Source: Clostridium sp. (GTDB lineage: Bacteria > Bacteroidota > Bacteroidia > Bacteroidales > Bacteroidaceae). From it: DNA of 64,000 bases. The position numbers were made by a program, and so were the translations under genes. Position 1 is the first letter of the stretch. Each line of letters opens with the position of its first letter. The stretch lies in contig JAMPGY010000007.1 in the NCBI GenBank assembly GCA_023663705.1, positions 31,919 to 95,918 on the forward strand, written 5' to 3'. Below the pieces are notes generated by a model, which saw only the letters and a program-made list of their open reading frames with translations, made no database searches and was not told the origin of the DNA. Positions 9,847 to 19,088 of the stretch are shown here, one piece after another.

Positions 9847-10656
9847 TTACTTAGGTTGCTTGCCGATGTAGGCCAGAATACCACCGTCTACATACAGCAC
9901 CAATCCGTTGACAAAGTTGGAGGCATCGGAAGCCAAGAAGACTGCCGGACCCTGCAAGTCTTCGGGTGTACCCCAGCGGGCTGCGGGAGTCTTGGCCACA
10001 ATGAAACTGTCGAAGGGATGACGGCTGCCATCGGGCTGACGCTCACGCAATGGAGCTGTCTGAGGCGTAGCAATATAGCCCGGACCGATACCATTGCACT
10101 GGATATTGTATTCGCCATACTCCGAACAGATGTTGCGGGTGAGCATCTTCAGTCCCCCCTTGGCAGCAGCGTAGGCAGAAACCGTCTCACGTCCCAACTC
10201 GGACATCATGGAACAGATATTGATAATCTTGCCATGCCCCTTCTTTATCATAGAAGGAATAACCGCCTTCGACACGATGAACGGACCGTTGAGGTCGATG
10301 TCAATCACCTGACGGAATTCGGCTGCCGTCATCTCGTGCATGGGAATACGCTTGATGATACCGGCATTGTTTACCAAGATATCAATAACACCCACTTCTT
10401 TCTCTATACGGGCAACCATGTCGTTGACAGCCTCCTCGTTGGTCACGTCACACACATAACCGTGGGCTTCGATGCCCAATTCCTTATAAGCGGCCAAACC
10501 TTTGTCCACCAATTCCTGCTTGATGTCGTTGAAAACGATTGTAGCACCACACTGTGCGTAAGCCGTGGCAATACCGAAACCGATACCGTAGGAAGCACCG
10601 GTGACCAAAGCCACTTTCCCCTCGAGGGAGAAGTTCTGCAAAAAGTTCTTTTCCAT
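9847..10656 (-). CDS. Short-chain dehydrogenase, gluconate 5-dehydrogenase / KduD type
   Basis: 269 residues, classical SDR fold. The NAD(P) motif TGASYGIGFG lies at 19-28, NNAG near residue 95, and the catalytic Ser-Tyr-Lys set is in the SMMSELG and YAAAK segments. The closest family by sequence character is the Bacteroides gluconate 5-dehydrogenase/2-deoxy-D-gluconate 3-dehydrogenase (KduD) group, with the PGYIATPQTAPLRE loop and the VDGGILAYIGKQP ending. The usual partner isomerase kduI is not in the neighbourhood, so the role in uronate breakdown is an inference. A -7 box TACCTTTG at 10738-10745 predicts a leader of about 78 bases. Confidence 0.88.
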   Translation of the reverse strand: MEKNFLQNFSLEGKVALVTGASYGIGFGIATAYAQCGATIVFNDIKQELVDKGLAAYKELGIEAHGYVCDVTNEEAVNDMVARIEKEVGVIDILVNNAGIIKRIPMHEMTAAEFRQVIDIDLNGPFIVSKAVIPSMIKKGHGKIINICSMMSELGRETVSAYAAAKGGLKMLTRNICSEYGEYNIQCNGIGPGYIATPQTAPLRERQPDGSRHPFDSFIVAKTPAARWGTPEDLQGPAVFLASDASNFVNGLVLYVDGGILAYIGKQPK

Positions 10657-10737
10657 TGTGTTTTATTTTAAAAGGTTGTTTGTACGTGTGTTGTCTGGTC
10701 AAATCCAGCTCCTGTACAGAGCCGCCTGACATAGAGG

Positions 10738-10745
10738 CAAAGGTA
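10738..10745 (-). promoter_or_regulatory. -7 box of the SDR gene
   Basis: TACCTTTG on the reverse strand, 81 bases before the ATG at 10656, implies an untranslated leader of about 78 bases. Confidence 0.5.
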
Positions 10746-10826
10746 ACAAAAAGAAAAATAAGTGCACAGTCTTTCCTTCACTTATTTTTAAGTTCACCTC
10801 ATCGCAGACAGAATACAAGAGGAGCA

Positions 10827-12515
10827 TCAGTTGTCCTTGGGGCGGGCATCCAACCGGGCCTCCACCACATTAATTACATAGTCGCCCAGCTTTTCACACT
10901 CGTTGATCAGTTCCATATAAAGCGTACCCATCTGATAACTGTATTCGCGATGATTCACATCCATAAAGTTGAGCATGCGCAACTGTTTACGGAAGTTGTT
11001 GATCTCTTGTTCTATATAGAAAGAAGCCGGAGCTGCGGAAGGAATGTTGCGGCTACCAATCACGCGCTTCATTTCTTCAAGAGCCTGTTCCACCAATTGG
11101 AACATCTGATGAAGATGCTCTTTCTGCTTAGCGGTGAAGAACGCCTTACCCTGGTATTTACGTCCGATGGTGCGTGCCAGATGATAGCAACTATCGCCGA
11201 TACTTTCTATTTCAGACACCTCACGGAGCATGGATCGTATCTGCGTCTTGGTGTCCGAACTCAGCCGGTCGTCGCTCACCTCATTGAGATAATGTACAAT
11301 CTCCACCTCCATCTCATCGGTCACTTGCTCGTAGCGCTGCACACGTTCATAAAGTTGTTTGAATTCCATAGAGCGTTCGGTGTTTAGCAGATATCTCACG
11401 GTGGTGAACATACGACACACGGTATCCGCATAATTGGTGATTTCCTTCTGAGCCTCCAATACTGAGAGTTCCGGCGTGGTGAGCAACCCGCAAGTGATGT
11501 AGCGCAATTCACCGTCTTCGTCTTCCCCTTCAGCATCTTTGGGGATAAATCTCTCGGACAGACGCTCCAAAGGTTTCACCAACCCTATGAAGATGGCTAC
11601 GTTACACAGGTTGAAACAGGTATGGAAAGCCGCCAGCACATAGGCCAAGTTTACATGTCCAGGCGCCCCGGGCTGCGGATCGTAGTCAAAGAGGGGTATC
11701 ATGACATCCACGAAATAAGGGAACAGACCGAATGCCCATACCACACCGAATAGATTGAAGATGAACTGCGCCAAGGCCGTCCGGCGAGCCTGAAGCCCGG
11801 CATGGACAGCCGCACGAGCGGTGATGACAGCCCTCCCGATGTTCTCACCCATCACCAAAGCCACACCGGCATATACCGACAAGACACCCACCGAACAAAA
11901 TACCATAGATGCCGCCATCAATGCTCCGGACGACCGGATAAGCATGGTGAGAGCGGCTCCCACCAACAGACATATCAAATAGAAGCCAAACTGATTTCCC
12001 TCGGACGTACACCATCCGCCAAAACATTCCATCCGGTCCAAATGCATCTCACCGGCAGTGTGATAGAGCGCACCAAGCCACAGAAAGATGAAACACATGC
12101 CAAAAAGCGCCTCCCCCTGCGAACGATGGTTGCGAGAGTAGATCAAGCACAAGGCCGGAATGAACAGCGGATAGATGTAGTCGCTCAGCGAGAAGTTGAA
12201 CTCAGCAGCCATAATCCAGGCGATGAGCGTGTTGCCCACACTCGCTCCCATGATGACGGACAGTCCCTGCACAAACGACAACATGCCGGCATGGATGAAA
12301 CTGATGCTCATCACAGAGGTGGAAGTGGACGAAAGCACGATGCCGGAGACAAGCGCACCGGTCAGCATAGACGTAAAACGGTTGGTGGTGAGCGCATCCA
12401 ATATATGACGCAGTTGGCTACCCGCCATTTTCTGCAGTGCCTCACTTGTCAACTTCATCCCATACATCAGCAATCCGAGACACCCGATAAATTTAAAAAG
12501 TAACAAAACCTCCAT
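10827..12515 (-). CDS. Na+/phosphate cotransporter with PhoU-like C-terminal domain
   Basis: 562 residues. The N-terminal 330 residues form the duplicated Na/Pi-cotransporter membrane domain, with the QSSS-type signature degenerated to LSSTSTSV near residue 75 and a second copy at MLIRSSGALMAASM. Residues from about 370 onward form a long helical PhoU-like domain. Members import phosphate or act in its control at the inner membrane. The ATG at 12515 (MEVLLLFKF) is preferred to the upstream frame start at 12539. It is divergent from the nucleoside kinase gene, with a 90-base shared upstream region in which no clear promoter box was recognised. Confidence 0.85.
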   Translation of the reverse strand: MEVLLLFKFIGCLGLLMYGMKLTSEALQKMAGSQLRHILDALTTNRFTSMLTGALVSGIVLSSTSTSVMSISFIHAGMLSFVQGLSVIMGASVGNTLIAWIMAAEFNFSLSDYIYPLFIPALCLIYSRNHRSQGEALFGMCFIFLWLGALYHTAGEMHLDRMECFGGWCTSEGNQFGFYLICLLVGAALTMLIRSSGALMAASMVFCSVGVLSVYAGVALVMGENIGRAVITARAAVHAGLQARRTALAQFIFNLFGVVWAFGLFPYFVDVMIPLFDYDPQPGAPGHVNLAYVLAAFHTCFNLCNVAIFIGLVKPLERLSERFIPKDAEGEDEDGELRYITCGLLTTPELSVLEAQKEITNYADTVCRMFTTVRYLLNTERSMEFKQLYERVQRYEQVTDEMEVEIVHYLNEVSDDRLSSDTKTQIRSMLREVSEIESIGDSCYHLARTIGRKYQGKAFFTAKQKEHLHQMFQLVEQALEEMKRVIGSRNIPSAAPASFYIEQEINNFRKQLRMLNFMDVNHREYSYQMGTLYMELINECEKLGDYVINVVEARLDARPKDN

Positions 12516-12604
12516 CCGTTCAGTTTTTTTAATAAGCAATATTCTTTCCTACCGCAACAAATCCGTACCTTACAGACCGTAATGAAACAAATTGCCTATC
12601 AAGT

Positions 12605-14266
12605 ATGAAGAACGAATTGCAAATACGATGCAAAAATAATCAAAAAAAGATAAATCTTCCCATCGGAAGTACACTTTATGACGCTTATCAGGCTCTTAAC
12701 CTGAAAATGACTTATGAACCGGTAAGCGCACGAGTCAATAACAAAGTGGAAGGACTTCATTACCGATGCTACAACAATAAAGATGTGGAGTTTCTTGATG
12801 TCACCTCGGCCTCCGGCATGCGCACCTACACACGCTCACTCTTTTTCGTACTGGTGAAAGCGGTAGAGGAACTTTTTCCCGGCAGCCTGCTGCGCATTCA
12901 GACACCGGTGTCGCGGGGATATTATTGCCAACTGCGCATCGGACGCCCCGTAGAGCAGACAGATGTGGTACAGATACGCGAGAGAATGCGCTCCATCGTA
13001 GATGCCGACATGCCCTTCCGACGGATACAATGCCCCACAGAGGAGGCCATTGCCATGTTCCGCTCACGGGGGATGGAGAGCAAAGCGCGCCTGCTGGAGA
13101 GTTCCGGCTCTATCTATACCTTTTATTATAAACTGGGAGAAACCGTCGATTACTTCTACGGTTCACTGCTACCCTCCACCGGCGGACTGAAAGTGTTCGA
13201 TCTGGTGAAGTATTACGATGGACTTCTGCTCCGCGTTCCCGCCCGACAGGATCCCACCCGTCTGGACGAAATGGTACGCCAGGACAAGATGCTGGAGATA
13301 TTCCGCGAGCATCACCAGTGGCAGGATATCTTAGGTGTGTCCACCGTGGGCGACTTCAACGTGGCCTGCCAGGCCGGACTGGCCACCCAACTTATCAATG
13401 TGTCCGAGGCATTGCAGGAAAAGAAGATTGTGTCCATCGCTGAGGAGATACACGCACGCCCCGATGTGAAAATCGTGCTCATCGCCGGTCCGTCATCAAG
13501 CGGCAAGACCACATTCAGCAAACGGCTGGCCATCCAGTTGCTCACCTGCGGACTGAAGCCCTATCCCGTTTCGCTCGACGATTATTTTGTAAACCGCGAA
13601 GACACACCGCGGGACGAGAACGGCGAATACGACTTCGAGTCGATACACGCACTCGACATACCTTTTTTCAACGACCAACTGAAAGCACTCTTGGCCGGAG
13701 AGGAAGTAGAGTTGCCACGTTTTAACTTCCAGACCGGACAGCGGGAAGCCAGCGGCAAACACTTGAGGATAGACAACGGAACCATCCTGATACTGGAAGG
13801 CATACACGCCTTGAATCCGGCACTTACGCCTCACATCCCCGCCCCAAACAAATTCAAGGTGTATGTGTCGGCACTCACCACCATCCTGTTGGACGACCAC
13901 AACTACATCCCCACCACCGACAACCGCCTGTTGCGCCGCATCATCCGCGACTACAAATATCGCGGCTACTCGGCACTTGACACCATACGCCGCTGGCCCA
14001 GCGTTCGTACGGGAGAGGACAAATGGATTTTCCCTTATCAGGAAGAAGCCGACATGATGTTCAACAGCGCCTTGCTGTTTGAATTGGCCGTATTGCGCAA
14101 CGAAGCCCTACCCGTGCTGGAACAGGTGCCCGAACGCGCTCCGGAATATTCCGAAGCATACAGACTGAGCAAGTTCCTGCGTTATTTCGTTCCCTTGCGC
14201 AGCAAGGAAATCCCTCCCACCTCACTGTTGAGAGAGTTCCTGGGAGGCAGCTCATTTGAATATTAA
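12605..14266 (+). CDS. Nucleoside (uridine) kinase with ThrRS-like N-terminal domain
   Basis: 553 residues. The N-terminal 200 or so residues resemble the TGS and second additional domain of threonyl-tRNA synthetase. The C-terminal half is a phosphoribulokinase/uridine kinase P-loop domain with Walker A GPSSSGKTT (about residues 296-304), the substrate segment SLDDYFVNREDTP and the lid-like RIIRDYKYRGYSALDTI. This fusion is conserved in Bacteroidetes and some Firmicutes and is usually annotated as uridine kinase or nucleoside kinase; the purpose of the tRNA-synthetase-like part is not known. The sulfatase gene follows after 20 bases and could be co-transcribed. Confidence 0.85.
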   Translation: MKNELQIRCKNNQKKINLPIGSTLYDAYQALNLKMTYEPVSARVNNKVEGLHYRCYNNKDVEFLDVTSASGMRTYTRSLFFVLVKAVEELFPGSLLRIQTPVSRGYYCQLRIGRPVEQTDVVQIRERMRSIVDADMPFRRIQCPTEEAIAMFRSRGMESKARLLESSGSIYTFYYKLGETVDYFYGSLLPSTGGLKVFDLVKYYDGLLLRVPARQDPTRLDEMVRQDKMLEIFREHHQWQDILGVSTVGDFNVACQAGLATQLINVSEALQEKKIVSIAEEIHARPDVKIVLIAGPSSSGKTTFSKRLAIQLLTCGLKPYPVSLDDYFVNREDTPRDENGEYDFESIHALDIPFFNDQLKALLAGEEVELPRFNFQTGQREASGKHLRIDNGTILILEGIHALNPALTPHIPAPNKFKVYVSALTTILLDDHNYIPTTDNRLLRRIIRDYKYRGYSALDTIRRWPSVRTGEDKWIFPYQEEADMMFNSALLFELAVLRNEALPVLEQVPERAPEYSEAYRLSKFLRYFVPLRSKEIPPTSLLREFLGGSSFEY

Positions 14267-14286
14267 ACAAGATCACAGCCCAACGT

Positions 14287-15846
14287 ATGAACAACAAGTA
14301 TCTATCCTTGACCTGCATCAGTGCCTCCCTTATGAGCACAGTATCCGCCCAAACATCCCCATTGAACGGCGACATACACAAATCTTCGCACCGCCCCAAC
14401 GTCATCCTGCTGGTAGCTGATGATCTGGGATACGGAGATCTGGAATGCTATGGAGCAAAAAATATCAGAACACCTCATGTGAACAAACTGGCCCGACAGG
14501 GTATACGCTTCACCAATTGTCACGCCACCGCCGCCACTTCCACTCCCTCGCGCTACGGACTGCTGACCGGAGAATACGCTTGGCGCCGACCGGACACGGA
14601 CGTTGCCGCCGGCAATGCGGCCTCCATCATCCACCCGGACCAATACACCATAGCCGACCTGTTCCATGATGCCGGATACTACACCGGCGCTATAGGTAAG
14701 TGGCATCTGGGACTGGGAGAGAAAACCGGAGAACAAGACTGGAACGGCAAACTGACCCACACTCCACGCGACCTGGGCTTCGACTATCACTACATACAAG
14801 CCGCCACAGCCGACCGCGTGCCTTGTGTCTATCTGGAACAAGACACCGTGGCCAATTATGACCCCACAGCACCGATATCAGTGAGCTATCGCACCAATTT
14901 TGAAGGTGAACCTACCGGAGCCTCAAACCCCGGAATGCTGAAACTCATGTACAGTCACGGACATAATCATTCGATAGTGGACAGTATCTCGCGTATCGGA
15001 TTTATGAAAGGAGGAGGCACCGCCCTGTGGAAGGACGAGAACATCGCCGATTCAATCGTGGAGCATTCCATACGGTTTATCAACGACCATAAAGACGAAC
15101 CGTTCTTCCTTTACTTGGCCACCAACGATGTACACGTGCCACGGTGGCCGCATCAACGCTTCAGGGGCAAGAATGCCATGGGGCTGCGCGGAGATGCCAT
15201 TGCACAGTTTGACTGGACTGTGGGGCAGGTGATGAATGCCCTCCGGAAAGCCGGTATAGAGGACAACACGCTTGTTATCCTGACGAGTGACAACGGCCCG
15301 GTGCTTGACGACGGATATGCCGACCAAGCCGAAGAACTCGTGAACGGGCATAGTCCCACCGGCGGACTGAGGGGATTCAAATATTCAGGATATGAGGGCG
15401 GAACCATGGTGCCCTTCATCGTGCGCTGGCCCAAAGGAATAAAAGCATCCAAGGTGCCTAACGGAACGTTACTCAGCCATATAGACTTATTTGCCTCGCT
15501 CGGCACACTTCTTTCCACCCAGTGGCCGGAAGAGGCCGCACCGGACAGCCGCAACCAACTGAATCAGATGCTGGGCACTTCCCATGAGCACAGACCGTGG
15601 GTTTCGGAATTATCATCCACCCGCGTGATTTGCGTACGCAACAACGAATGGAAGTATATCCCGGCCAACAACAAGATGACAAAAATCAACTGGGGGCCTG
15701 ACATCGAGACCGGTAACCTACCGGTCGACCAACTTTACAACATGCTGACCGACCCGGCCGAAACCACCAATCTGGCAACCGATCGCCCCGATGTGGTGGA
15801 ACGGATGAAAGAACTGCATAGACAGGCCACTGCCATACGCAAATAA
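14287..15846 (+). CDS. S1-family sulfatase, serine type
   Basis: 519 residues with a cleaved signal peptide (to about residue 21, ...TVSAQ). The alkaline-phosphatase-like core begins RPNVILLVADDLGYGDLECYG with metal ligands Asp45-Asp46. The formylglycine motif is Ser85-Thr-Pro-Ser-Arg89, so the residue to be modified is serine and must be converted by an anaerobic sulfatase-maturating enzyme (anSME), which is not in this window. GNWHLG-type GKWHLGLGEK and the LTSDNGPVL motif complete the active site. The substrate is probably a host or algal sulfated glycan processed in the periplasm. No SusC/SusD pair is adjacent, so it is not in an evident polysaccharide-utilisation locus. Confidence 0.9.
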   Translation: MNNKYLSLTCISASLMSTVSAQTSPLNGDIHKSSHRPNVILLVADDLGYGDLECYGAKNIRTPHVNKLARQGIRFTNCHATAATSTPSRYGLLTGEYAWRRPDTDVAAGNAASIIHPDQYTIADLFHDAGYYTGAIGKWHLGLGEKTGEQDWNGKLTHTPRDLGFDYHYIQAATADRVPCVYLEQDTVANYDPTAPISVSYRTNFEGEPTGASNPGMLKLMYSHGHNHSIVDSISRIGFMKGGGTALWKDENIADSIVEHSIRFINDHKDEPFFLYLATNDVHVPRWPHQRFRGKNAMGLRGDAIAQFDWTVGQVMNALRKAGIEDNTLVILTSDNGPVLDDGYADQAEELVNGHSPTGGLRGFKYSGYEGGTMVPFIVRWPKGIKASKVPNGTLLSHIDLFASLGTLLSTQWPEEAAPDSRNQLNQMLGTSHEHRPWVSELSSTRVICVRNNEWKYIPANNKMTKINWGPDIETGNLPVDQLYNMLTDPAETTNLATDRPDVVERMKELHRQATAIRK

Positions 15847-15916
15847 TGGTTTGCAACCGGATTGCAGAAGAAAAACATTTCCTTTGTCACATAAATATCA
15901 ACGACTTATTGAAGAA

Positions 15917-16342
15917 ATGAAAGAGGAAGACAGAATCACACAACGCCTGGAGCAACGGGACGTAAAGCCCACGGCATTGCGTCTGCTCATATACCGTACC
16001 CTGGAACAATCCAATCAAGCTCTTTCACTTATTGAACTGGAAGAACGGTTGGAGACGGTGGACCGCTCCACCATATTCCGGACCCTGACCGTCTTTCTGT
16101 CCCATCATCTGGTACATGGTATCGAAGACGGCAGCGGATCTGTACGTTATGAGATATGCCAAGGCGACTGCGCCTGTACTGTAGAAGACATGCACGCACA
16201 CTTCTATTGCGAGCAATGTCACCGTACGTTCTGTTTCCGGCAAACCGGCATACCGGCCATCAGTCTGCCGGACGGTTTCGTGATGCAAGGCGTCAATTAC
16301 GTGGTGAAAGGCCTTTGCCCGGACTGTGCCCGCAAGCAATAG
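15917..16342 (+). CDS. Fur-family transcriptional regulator
   Basis: 141 residues from the ATG at 15917 (MKEEDRITQRLEQRDVKPTALR); an upstream in-frame start at 15851 would add an unlikely extension. The N-terminal winged helix includes RSTIFRTLTVF. The C-terminal half contains HAHFYCEQCHRTFCF and a terminal CPDC, together the structural Cys4 zinc site, with the His-rich segment as candidate metal sensor. It is likely a repressor responding to zinc, iron or peroxide, but the specificity cannot be assigned. It starts 70 bases after the sulfatase stop and converges on the capA-like gene with only two bases between. Confidence 0.85.
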   Translation: MKEEDRITQRLEQRDVKPTALRLLIYRTLEQSNQALSLIELEERLETVDRSTIFRTLTVFLSHHLVHGIEDGSGSVRYEICQGDCACTVEDMHAHFYCEQCHRTFCFRQTGIPAISLPDGFVMQGVNYVVKGLCPDCARKQ

Positions 16343-16344
16343 GC

Positions 16345-17436
16345 CTATCTTCTGCGTATGCATCCATCGGAAGATATAACAAGAGGTGTTGCGGGAAAGT
16401 CGGTTTTTGTAAGGTCACGCATCTCATGCGCGGCTCTGTGATGGATATCTACCCGAGGGCCTTTTCCCCTCACTTGAATAAAGGAATGGATTCTGCCCTC
16501 CACAAAACACCCCATACTGTCGGTAGTGACAGTCAGCACCGGAGCATAACCCGATTTCCCGACCAGATTCACCCGATACGGCGTACAGAAATTGCCCAAG
16601 CTATAAGCTATCAATCTATTGGAATACAATTCTACGGCTCGCACCACGTGCGGGCCGTGCCCGTATACAATATCAGCTCCTGCATCCACACAAGCATGCG
16701 CAAACGCTACTACGTCACCACGCTTCTCCCCGAAGCACTCTTCCATCCCATGGGGAACGTGACTAAACCTCACCCCCTCTCCTCCGCCATGAAACGATAC
16801 CACCACCAATTGGCAACGACGCTTCAGTTCGGAAACCGTACGTCTCGCCTCATCCAGATTCATAATGCTCAATGTCCCCTTGCTGTGTCCGAATGCACAA
16901 AAGCCCACGCTCATTCCTTCACGCTCAATCACCGCACTCTCGCAGACACCGCGCAATCCGGCAAAACGGATGCCTGCCTTCCGCAATGTCTCCCGGGTGG
17001 AAACCAATCCCTCCTCCCCGAAATCGTTCACATGATTATTGGCCACACTGAGAAAGTCGTATCCGGCCTCCACCAAATTATTCACATAGTCGGGTGGAGT
17101 ACGGAAAGCATAGCACAAAGCCGGATTCCGACATTCTTTCACCTGTCCTCCTTCAGCCAATAACGTACCCTCCAGATTTCCGGCTGTGAAGTCTGCCTCC
17201 CGCAGGACCGGAAGCGGAGCCTGAAACAATTCGCGTCCATCGGATGGAGGCAGATGACTTCCCGTCAACGAGTCGGGATAGGTTGTGCCCTGCATGATGT
17301 CTCCAGTGAAAGCAAACGTCCATGACTTCTTCTGTCCTAAGACAGAAGAAGCGATCCCCAGAAACACATAAACAAAACAGAGCCTCAACACGAGACTCTG
17401 TTTGTTAATCTGTAATAATACGTCGTGCACTGACAT
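16345..17436 (-). CDS. CapA-family secreted metallophosphatase-like protein
   Basis: 363 residues with an N-terminal signal segment (about 15-34, LVLRLCFVYVFLGIASSVLG). The CapA/PGA_cap calcineurin-like fold is shown by FTGDIMQG, the GNLEG block, SVANNHVNDFG, a VVSFHGGGE segment and GHGPHVVRAVE. Relatives include poly-gamma-glutamate synthesis CapA, but in Bacteroides lone copies are of unknown role and probably act on envelope phosphate esters or glycans. The ATG at 17436 overlaps the upstream nlpC/P60 gene by 32 bases; no other ATG lies before the conserved domain. Translational coupling of the two is likely. Confidence 0.8.
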   Translation of the reverse strand: MSVHDVLLQINKQSLVLRLCFVYVFLGIASSVLGQKKSWTFAFTGDIMQGTTYPDSLTGSHLPPSDGRELFQAPLPVLREADFTAGNLEGTLLAEGGQVKECRNPALCYAFRTPPDYVNNLVEAGYDFLSVANNHVNDFGEEGLVSTRETLRKAGIRFAGLRGVCESAVIEREGMSVGFCAFGHSKGTLSIMNLDEARRTVSELKRRCQLVVVSFHGGGEGVRFSHVPHGMEECFGEKRGDVVAFAHACVDAGADIVYGHGPHVVRAVELYSNRLIAYSLGNFCTPYRVNLVGKSGYAPVLTVTTDSMGCFVEGRIHSFIQVRGKGPRVDIHHRAAHEMRDLTKTDFPATPLVISSDGCIRRR

Positions 17437-17944
17437 ATCGCTTCACGTAATAAGTCATGTCCGGATAGGTGTCTACAATGACTCCCCGCCGACTGGCATG
17501 AATGAAATTGAAACGCGTACCGGTGCTGTCCACATCGGTCACGATGCCCACATGATTGATACGAGTCTTCTTGCCCGGATTTGCAAAGAATACCAGATCT
17601 CCCTTCTGCAAATCCTTAATAGCCACCTTGTGTCCCTCGCGGAACTGGTCACGCGAGGAGCGACCAATCTTGATGCCCTCCTGACCATATACAAAACTGG
17701 TAAAACCGGAACAATCGAAAGCATGAGGCCCTTGACGACCTGTCTGATAACGAGTCCCCAAATATTTCATCGCAGTGAGGACAATGCTGTCTCCCAACTG
17801 ACAAAGAGGGGCTATCTGTATGGTATCTATCTCCTGATTTTCTGCTGTCACCGGCTGGGAGGCCGCCGTCTCCACACGGTCCGGATAATTGGCCGCGTTA
17901 ACGGCTGTACAAAGCATCAGAAGCACTAATAATTTCTTATACAT
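17405..17944 (-). CDS. NlpC/P60 cell-wall peptidase
   Basis: 179 residues starting at MYKKLLVLL, with a signal peptide ending near residue 18. The NlpC/P60 catalytic Cys lies in AFDCSGFTSFVY, the His in INHVGIVTD, and the third polar residue is probably the His in FIHASRRG. This is a secreted endopeptidase that cuts the stem peptide of peptidoglycan. The ATG at 17944 is preferred over an upstream frame start at 17995 because the -7 box TACCTTTG lies at 17993-18000. It probably forms an operon with the overlapping CapA-like gene. Confidence 0.9.
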   Translation of the reverse strand: MYKKLLVLLMLCTAVNAANYPDRVETAASQPVTAENQEIDTIQIAPLCQLGDSIVLTAMKYLGTRYQTGRQGPHAFDCSGFTSFVYGQEGIKIGRSSRDQFREGHKVAIKDLQKGDLVFFANPGKKTRINHVGIVTDVDSTGTRFNFIHASRRGVIVDTYPDMTYYVKRYVSARRIITD

Positions 17945-17992
17945 GAGCGTTTGATTGATTGCAGATTTACGGTATCGGTTTGAAAACCGCTG

Positions 17993-18000
17993 CAAAGGTA
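17993..18000 (-). promoter_or_regulatory. -7 box of the nlpC/P60-capA operon
   Basis: TACCTTTG on the reverse strand, 48 bases before the ATG at 17944, rules out the longer reading frame. Confidence 0.6.
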
Positions 18001-18068
18001 CAAAAAAACAACGAACCGGCCAAACTTATCTCATTTGAGTATCTGCACATTACAAATTCCATCTGGTA

Positions 18069-18105
18069 TAATGCCGGTAACAGAATGATTTTGTTACCGG
18101 CATTA
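18069..18105. terminator. Hairpin downstream of the PAP2 operon
   Basis: A perfect 14-bp stem (18069-18082 with 18092-18105) lies just past the PAP2 stop codon. There is no long T-tract on the reverse strand, so it may be a 3'-end stabilising hairpin rather than a classic intrinsic terminator. Confidence 0.55.
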
Positions 18106-18113
18106 CACAGGCA

Positions 18114-19088
18114 TCAGCGCCGGACAAACCATCGGTGATAGAGACTGCGCGATAGATAATAAACCGCCACAGAAGAGAGACATCCGGCAATGGCATCAAT
18201 GAGATAATGAGCTTGAATATAGACCGTGGCACAACAGAGTAACAGACAGAATGGCAACAAACAGAGAGCCAGCCGGCGGGACGTGCGGAAAGCCAGTATC
18301 ATAAGCACCATGGTCACACCTATGTGTGAACTGGGGAAAGCCGCCGTGGGACGTTCACCCATGTTTTGTGCACCGGCCACCAACTTATAAAAGAACCCAT
18401 CCGCATACCCCGGCGCAGGAAGCATCTCGGTGTGGTCGGCAAAATAAGTTCCCAAGGAAGGAAAGTTACCTGCTGCCACGTTGTCCATTCCGATAGCCTG
18501 AAAGTAAAACTGCGGGCCAGCCACCGGCACAAATATATAGATAAGATAATAAATGAAAAAAGAACACATTACGATGAAAGACGCTTCTTCATAACGTGGA
18601 TAGCGGCACAGAAAATAGAACAGCATCACCACCAGAATCATAGGATAATACGAAAAGTACCCCAAATTGAAAGCCTCGCTGAAAATGACTCCGGGCAATG
18701 CCTGACTGAACCACACGGACGGTTGACCACCGAACAATTCTTGCTCCCAGCTGGCAAACTTCCAGTCGAGATTGTCGAACACCCTGTTGAACTCATAGGT
18801 CTCCGGATACCAATAATTGAGCAAACCCATCTGCACCGTAATACGGGCAAAACGCAACAAGCGGCAAGGCCAGGCACGATAAACAGCCCACAGAGCACCG
18901 GTAGCCAAGAGGATCTGAAAACGGTCCAGCAACATCTGAACCGGATGGTCAAGGCGTGTCCACAATACCAACGTAAGCACTGCAGTGAAAAGAGCGTAAC
19001 CGATACAGAGTTTCTCTATGGCCAGAAGCCCTCGACGTTGTTCACCGGCAGCCTCCTGCCCGAATATGTCAGCTAAGGATTGTATCAT
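18114..19088 (-). CDS. PAP2-family membrane protein (AUR1/inositol-phosphoceramide-synthase-like)
   Basis: 324 residues with six or more membrane helices. The PAP2 active-site motifs are RPTAAFPSSHIGVTMV and YIQAHYLIDAIAG, carrying the two catalytic histidines. Its size, and the arrangement of the FPSSH and HYLID motifs near the C-terminus, resemble the PAP2_3/AUR1 group, which transfers phospho-head-groups to ceramides, as well as simple lipid phosphatases. Bacteroides make sphingolipids, so head-group transfer is plausible but unproven. The ATG at 19088 overlaps the stop of the epimerase gene in an ATGA, pointing to translational coupling; an in-frame ATG at 19094 is the alternative. Confidence 0.75.
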   Translation of the reverse strand: MIQSLADIFGQEAAGEQRRGLLAIEKLCIGYALFTAVLTLVLWTRLDHPVQMLLDRFQILLATGALWAVYRAWPCRLLRFARITVQMGLLNYWYPETYEFNRVFDNLDWKFASWEQELFGGQPSVWFSQALPGVIFSEAFNLGYFSYYPMILVVMLFYFLCRYPRYEEASFIVMCSFFIYYLIYIFVPVAGPQFYFQAIGMDNVAAGNFPSLGTYFADHTEMLPAPGYADGFFYKLVAGAQNMGERPTAAFPSSHIGVTMVLMILAFRTSRRLALCLLPFCLLLCCATVYIQAHYLIDAIAGCLSSVAVYYLSRSLYHRWFVRR

